Source: CAVYGN01 sp963796325 (GTDB taxonomy: Bacteria; Spirochaetota; Brevinematia; Brevinematales; JAOACQ01). Taken from it: 64,000 nucleotides of DNA. How positions within the stretch are numbered: position 1 is the first letter of the stretch; the number at the start of each line of letters is the position of its first letter. Below the pieces are notes generated by a model. It was given only the letters and a program-made list of their open reading frames with translations, did no database searches and was not told the DNA's origin. Below are positions 61,076 through 64,000 of the stretch, one piece after another. The position numbers and the translations under genes were made by a program. The stretch is from assembly GCA_963796325.1 (NCBI GenBank), contig CAWCLF010000001.1, positions 186,001 to 250,000 of the forward strand. The letters are read 5' to 3'.

Positions 61076-61819
61076 ATGAAGAAGAGACTCTTTATGATTG
61101 CTGCTGCTTTTCTTTTTGTCGCCGGTCTGACTTACAGGGCCTGGGGTGCGACATCTGCAGAACTGGGGGTTTTTTTAAGTCCGGATGTTCCTATCGATCA
61201 GATACCTAAAGAAATAAAACTGCCCGATGCAGTGCTGCCTTTCCTTAAGGATGAGTTCAACAATACCATAGGCAAGAAGGGCAACTTCGATGCTCAATTT
61301 AAGATTGTGTTTCTTGCCACAAGAATTACAAATGTCCCTTCTGCAAAATACGGTTTCCTCCAGGATGTTGTCGAGTGGGATGTCAAAGCCGGCAATCAAT
61401 CGACTAAGGAGACAATTGTTTCACCGGATGCAAGGGTACTGGCGATCCAGGCAATCGCGGACAGTTCGAATTCCCTTTACGTACCGGTTCTTCTCCTTGT
61501 TATCGAAAGAGATGATTCATTAAAGACCAGGGTAGCGGCGGCTAAAACGTTGCCGGCTCTGGGCAACGCAAGTATGATCGTTCCGAAGCTTATCGACCTC
61601 CTGCGCAACCAATACGGTTCCTCACGCGGCAAATTCACTGAAGCCGACCAGAAAAGATACGACGATGACAGGGTCGCCCAGGCAATAATAGAGACGCTCG
61701 GCGATATAGGTGATCCAAGGGCTTTCGCAGTCCTGCTCCGTACCGTGATGAGCCCCGATACTCACAGGGATGACACAGTTAAAGCTGCATGGGATTCAAT
61801 GAAAAAGCTTAAATGGTAG
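61076..61819 (+). CDS. Secreted HEAT-like repeat protein
   Basis: 247 residues from ATG 61076 (GAGGAGTGTATTTT upstream). Signal peptide (MKKRLFMIAAAFLFVAGLTY, cleaved near WGA), a ~90-residue N-domain, then HEAT-like helical pairs (LKTRVAAAKTLPALGNASMI; IIETLGDIGDPRAFAVLLRT) and a C-terminal HRDDTVKAAWDSMKKLKW. Function unknown; HEAT proteins usually scaffold. First of three genes ending at 62751. The next gene shares the C-terminal motif. Confidence 0.8.
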   Translation: MKKRLFMIAAAFLFVAGLTYRAWGATSAELGVFLSPDVPIDQIPKEIKLPDAVLPFLKDEFNNTIGKKGNFDAQFKIVFLATRITNVPSAKYGFLQDVVEWDVKAGNQSTKETIVSPDARVLAIQAIADSSNSLYVPVLLLVIERDDSLKTRVAAAKTLPALGNASMIVPKLIDLLRNQYGSSRGKFTEADQKRYDDDRVAQAIIETLGDIGDPRAFAVLLRTVMSPDTHRDDTVKAAWDSMKKLKW

Positions 61820-61824
61820 CATAT

Positions 61825-62265
61825 ATGAAAACGGCCGCAGTACTTTTTGCTCTTTTATTTGTGTATGCCGGATTAGGTGCGGCAGCTGAAATTTCAAATA
61901 ATTCGGTTCTTCCCGGTTCAGGGGAAGACTCTATTACTCATGCATACAGGATGTTATCAAAAACAGGGAACTATGAGGAAAAGAAACAAGGACTGAAAGT
62001 TTTCCTGGAAAATTATAATAATGAAAGGGTCGAGGATATGATTGTCGATTTACTCGATCATTATTATAACAATGAGAATTTTGCTGAAAATGATCAGGTA
62101 AAATTCTATGATGATTTGATCGCCGAAGAACTTGTAAAAATTCTGGGGAAAAACGGATCGAACAAAGGGTTTCCCGCCCTTCTGAAAATAGTCATTAATT
62201 CCAGGCGGCACAGGGATGATACGGTTAAAGAGGCCTGGAGTTCGATGGAAAAAATAAAGTGGTGA
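61825..62265 (+). CDS. Small secreted HEAT-like paralogue
   Basis: 146 residues from ATG 61825 (an ATG at 61813 overlapping the previous stop is also possible). Signal peptide (MKTAAVLFALLFVYAGLGAA), then a helical region and a C-terminus HRDDTVKEAWSSMEKIKW almost identical to that of the preceding protein. LVKILGKNGSNKGFPALLKI matches the last HEAT unit of its neighbour, so this looks like a shortened duplicate. Function unknown. Confidence 0.72.
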   Translation: MKTAAVLFALLFVYAGLGAAAEISNNSVLPGSGEDSITHAYRMLSKTGNYEEKKQGLKVFLENYNNERVEDMIVDLLDHYYNNENFAENDQVKFYDDLIAEELVKILGKNGSNKGFPALLKIVINSRRHRDDTVKEAWSSMEKIKW

Positions 62266-62295
62266 TATATTAAAATCAATTATGGAGGTTTTATT

Positions 62296-62751
62296 ATGGA
62301 TAAGTTTTTATTAAATATCATTATAGGTTTTACTGTAATGATTCTTTTCATATCTTGCGGAGCGCAGCCTCCTGTCAAGCAGGAGGTTAAACTCCAGGTA
62401 AAACAGGAGACAAACCAGGTTCAGACGGCTCCTCCGGGAAAGATCGATGATTTATCTTTTGAAAATGTAATGGCTGTTTTAAAGAGTTCGCTGGATGCTG
62501 AAAAAGCAAACAACAACTCGACAACTAAATTAGATTCTGCAAAAGCATATATGCTTCTTATAAAGTTCATTCATACGGATAAGGATAAGGTGGTTAAATC
62601 GGGTATGACTTCAGAAGATGTCAATTTTCTTGTCAATGATGCAAAGGAAAAGGCGCAATTGAGGTTAAACGATATTATTGGCGACCCGACCGCCCCTGCG
62701 GGAGTAAAAAATGAGGCAAGAGCGAGAATGAATGAAATAGGAAGCCTTTGA
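62296..62751 (+). CDS. Putative lipoprotein
   Basis: 151 residues. Hydrophobic N-terminus ending in a relaxed lipobox (FISCGAQ, Cys around 22) followed by a Lys/Gln/Val-rich stretch (VKQEVKLQVKQETNQVQ) and a helical domain. ATGGAGGTTTTATT precedes the ATG. It closes the HEAT trio and is followed by a strong terminator. No family recognised. Confidence 0.78.
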   Translation: MDKFLLNIIIGFTVMILFISCGAQPPVKQEVKLQVKQETNQVQTAPPGKIDDLSFENVMAVLKSSLDAEKANNNSTTKLDSAKAYMLLIKFIHTDKDKVVKSGMTSEDVNFLVNDAKEKAQLRLNDIIGDPTAPAGVKNEARARMNEIGSL

Positions 62752-62770
62752 TAATTGAATTTTCGAACAA

Positions 62771-62798
62771 AGCCGGGACTATACATCCCGGCTTTTTT
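62771..62798 (+). terminator. Intrinsic terminator after the lipoprotein gene
   Basis: AGCCGGGA / TCCCGGCT perfect 8-bp stem, 7-base loop, then TTTTTT. Classical Rho-independent terminator. Confidence 0.95.
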
Positions 62799-62814
62799 AA
62801 TAATCCGGAGTTCC

Positions 62815-62843
62815 TTGACATTCAAATGGTTATTTTTTATTAT
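62815..62843 (+). promoter_or_regulatory. Sigma70-type promoter of pmbA-like gene
   Basis: TTGACA at 62815-62820, 17 bp, TATTAT at 62838-62843; ATG at 62883 with GAAGGGGTGAAT before it. Confidence 0.75.
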
Positions 62844-62882
62844 CTTGAATGAATTGCTCAAAACAGTAATGAAGGGGTGAAT

Positions 62883-64000
62883 ATGATTCCGGCTCAAATG
62901 GAAAACGAAATCAGGGGAATCTGCGGATCGGTTTCCAGGGGAGATGTCATAGCTGCATATTCGGAAGGTAAACCGGTAGATTTTGAAATGGATCAGCTGA
63001 AATCGATCGAAGATATCAGCCGTTTCAGTATCGGGCTCAGGGTCTTTGAAAAGGGAAAAGTGGGTAACTCTCACATAAATTCTTTAGAAGACAAGGATAT
63101 ATTGATAAAGAACGCTATGGAAAGCTCAAGCCTGGGCGACCCGATCGATGTTGAACTGCCGGCCGCTGCTCCGTATGAGCCTATGAAAACCTGTTTTTCA
63201 TCAGTTAAAGACTACAGAAAGGAAAAAGCTATAAGTACTGGAGAAGAAATCGTTAAAAGACTCAAAGGAATCGATAAGGAAGCCAAGATCAGCGTCGGCA
63301 TCACACCTTCATATTCCCGTTATTATCTTGCCAACACCAGCGGCTTCCTTGGCTCCTATGATGAAACATATCTCTCGGTTTCGATAGGCATACTCAGGGT
63401 TGAAGACGACGGCTCCCTGCTGAATGTCGATGACGGCGATGCCTCGTACTCTGATGACATCGATATTGATGAAATTTGCTCGAACATCGAGACAAAATAT
63501 AAAAACGGACTGAAAAAGGTCCCGGTCAGGACGGGTTATTATCCGGTGCTTTTCAGCCCGGAAGCGCTGGGATTATTACTTGAAAGCATTGAAATCGCCG
63601 CTAACGGCAAAACCCTTTACAAGGGGATTTCGGTTCTTTCCGACAAACTCGGAAGGGAAATAACCTCGCCGTCATTCAGCCTAACCGATGATCCTAAACT
63701 CGAAAACGGGTTGGGCAGCTATCCCTTTGATGACGAAGGAATACTTCCGCAAACACTTCCAATCATTGAAAAAGGTGTTTTCAAAAATTTCATTTATGAT
63801 CTTACAACCGCTAAAAGGCTGAATACAAAAAGTACAGGACATGGATCAAGAAGCACCGGCTCTTTACCATCCCCTTCCTTTTCAAATCTTATCATCGGGA
63901 CCGGGAGTTCCAGTTTTGAAGAAATGATATCCTCCATTAAATACGGCCTTTTCGTATGTGATTTCCTGGGTGGCGGTATGTCCAATATGCTTGCCGGCGA
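62883..64000 (+). CDS. PmbA/TldE-family protein, N-terminal ~370 residues (runs off right edge)
   Basis: The frame is open from ATG 62883 to the end of the window. SIGLRVFEKGKVGNSHINSL and the later GVFKNFIYDLTTAKRLNTKS with STGHGSRSTGSLPSPSFSNL are typical of TldD/PmbA proteins; no HExxxH metal motif is seen, so it is the PmbA/TldE-like (regulatory or catalytically silent) partner rather than TldD. The TldD/E complex is a cytosolic metalloprotease acting on unfolded peptides and modified peptide precursors. tldD should be looked for beyond the right edge. Confidence 0.88.
   Translation, partial: MIPAQMENEIRGICGSVSRGDVIAAYSEGKPVDFEMDQLKSIEDISRFSIGLRVFEKGKVGNSHINSLEDKDILIKNAMESSSLGDPIDVELPAAAPYEPMKTCFSSVKDYRKEKAISTGEEIVKRLKGIDKEAKISVGITPSYSRYYLANTSGFLGSYDETYLSVSIGILRVEDDGSLLNVDDGDASYSDDIDIDEICSNIETKYKNGLKKVPVRTGYYPVLFSPEALGLLLESIEIAANGKTLYKGISVLSDKLGREITSPSFSLTDDPKLENGLGSYPFDDEGILPQTLPIIEKGVFKNFIYDLTTAKRLNTKSTGHGSRSTGSLPSPSFSNLIIGTGSSSFEEMISSIKYGLFVCDFLGGGMSNMLAG

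Overview
This 64 kb window is an ordinary chromosomal segment, densely packed with genes on both strands, from an anaerobic, hydrogen-metabolising bacterium with moderately low G+C. The sequence alone does not fix the phylum. The two-gene XPB-type helicase module, the many TPR envelope proteins and a periplasmic-binding/PAS/LuxR regulator suggest a Spirochaetota-like bacterium or a nearby uncultivated lineage; this is inference. Anaerobic life is supported by an electron-bifurcating-type [FeFe] hydrogenase with NfnAB, a group-3b-type [NiFe] sulfhydrogenase, GTP-dependent PEP carboxykinase and a Re-citrate synthase-like enzyme. Promoters are unusually readable: about fifteen sites match TTGACA / 16-18 bp / TATAAT at plausible distances from genes.

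Layout. 1-3.7 kb: the 5' end of a glycogen debranching enzyme gene (runs off the left edge), pckG and a DUF1015 gene. 3.8-10.6 kb: six co-directional genes for secreted or membrane-anchored TPR and coiled-coil proteins, one carrying a degenerate Mrr-nuclease-like domain; this is the least explained cluster. 10.6-22.7 kb: a REC-PAS-PAS-histidine kinase, murA, proA-nadD, an unrecognised 688-residue protein, a stand-alone MshEN-like protein, a cysteine desulfurase-like enzyme, a membrane-anchored DUF6115-like protein, a class V aminotransferase and a secreted protein with two CBM48-like domains. 22.7-30.4 kb: one five-gene operon (nfnA-nfnB-hydC-hydB-hydA) in which HydB is fused to a complete GltD-like flavoprotein. 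30.5-33.6 kb: tRNA-Ala with promoter and terminator, a structured non-coding stretch, a large sensor-regulator and a small Cys-rich DUF6485-like gene. 33.7-37.7 kb: the four-gene [NiFe] hydrogenase operon. 37.8-40.9 kb: thiC, thiD and a sugar nucleotidyltransferase. 41-45.8 kb: the XPB helicase pair, a PtsN-like EIIA and a GerMN protein, then a tandem hairpin repeat. 46-51 kb: Re-citrate synthase, an IS5-family element that appears to have split the promoter of the next gene, and a DUF5060 glycoside hydrolase. 51-64 kb: HAD phosphatase, bacterioferritin, XRE-cupin regulator with leuCD-like genes, a membrane protein, an alpha/beta hydrolase, pheST, an aldo/keto reductase, a HEAT-protein/lipoprotein trio and the start of a PmbA/TldE peptidase.

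The genes together suggest a redox hub in which H2, ferredoxin, NADH and NADPH are interconverted (HydABC, Nfn, sulfhydrogenase), feeding carbon metabolism through PEPCK and Re-citrate synthase. Starts were moved from the longest ORF wherever a Shine-Dalgarno (SD) sequence or overlap favoured a shorter form. No CRISPR array, rRNA or phage was seen, and no gene-free stretch exceeds 300 bases apart from the non-coding ends of the IS element.
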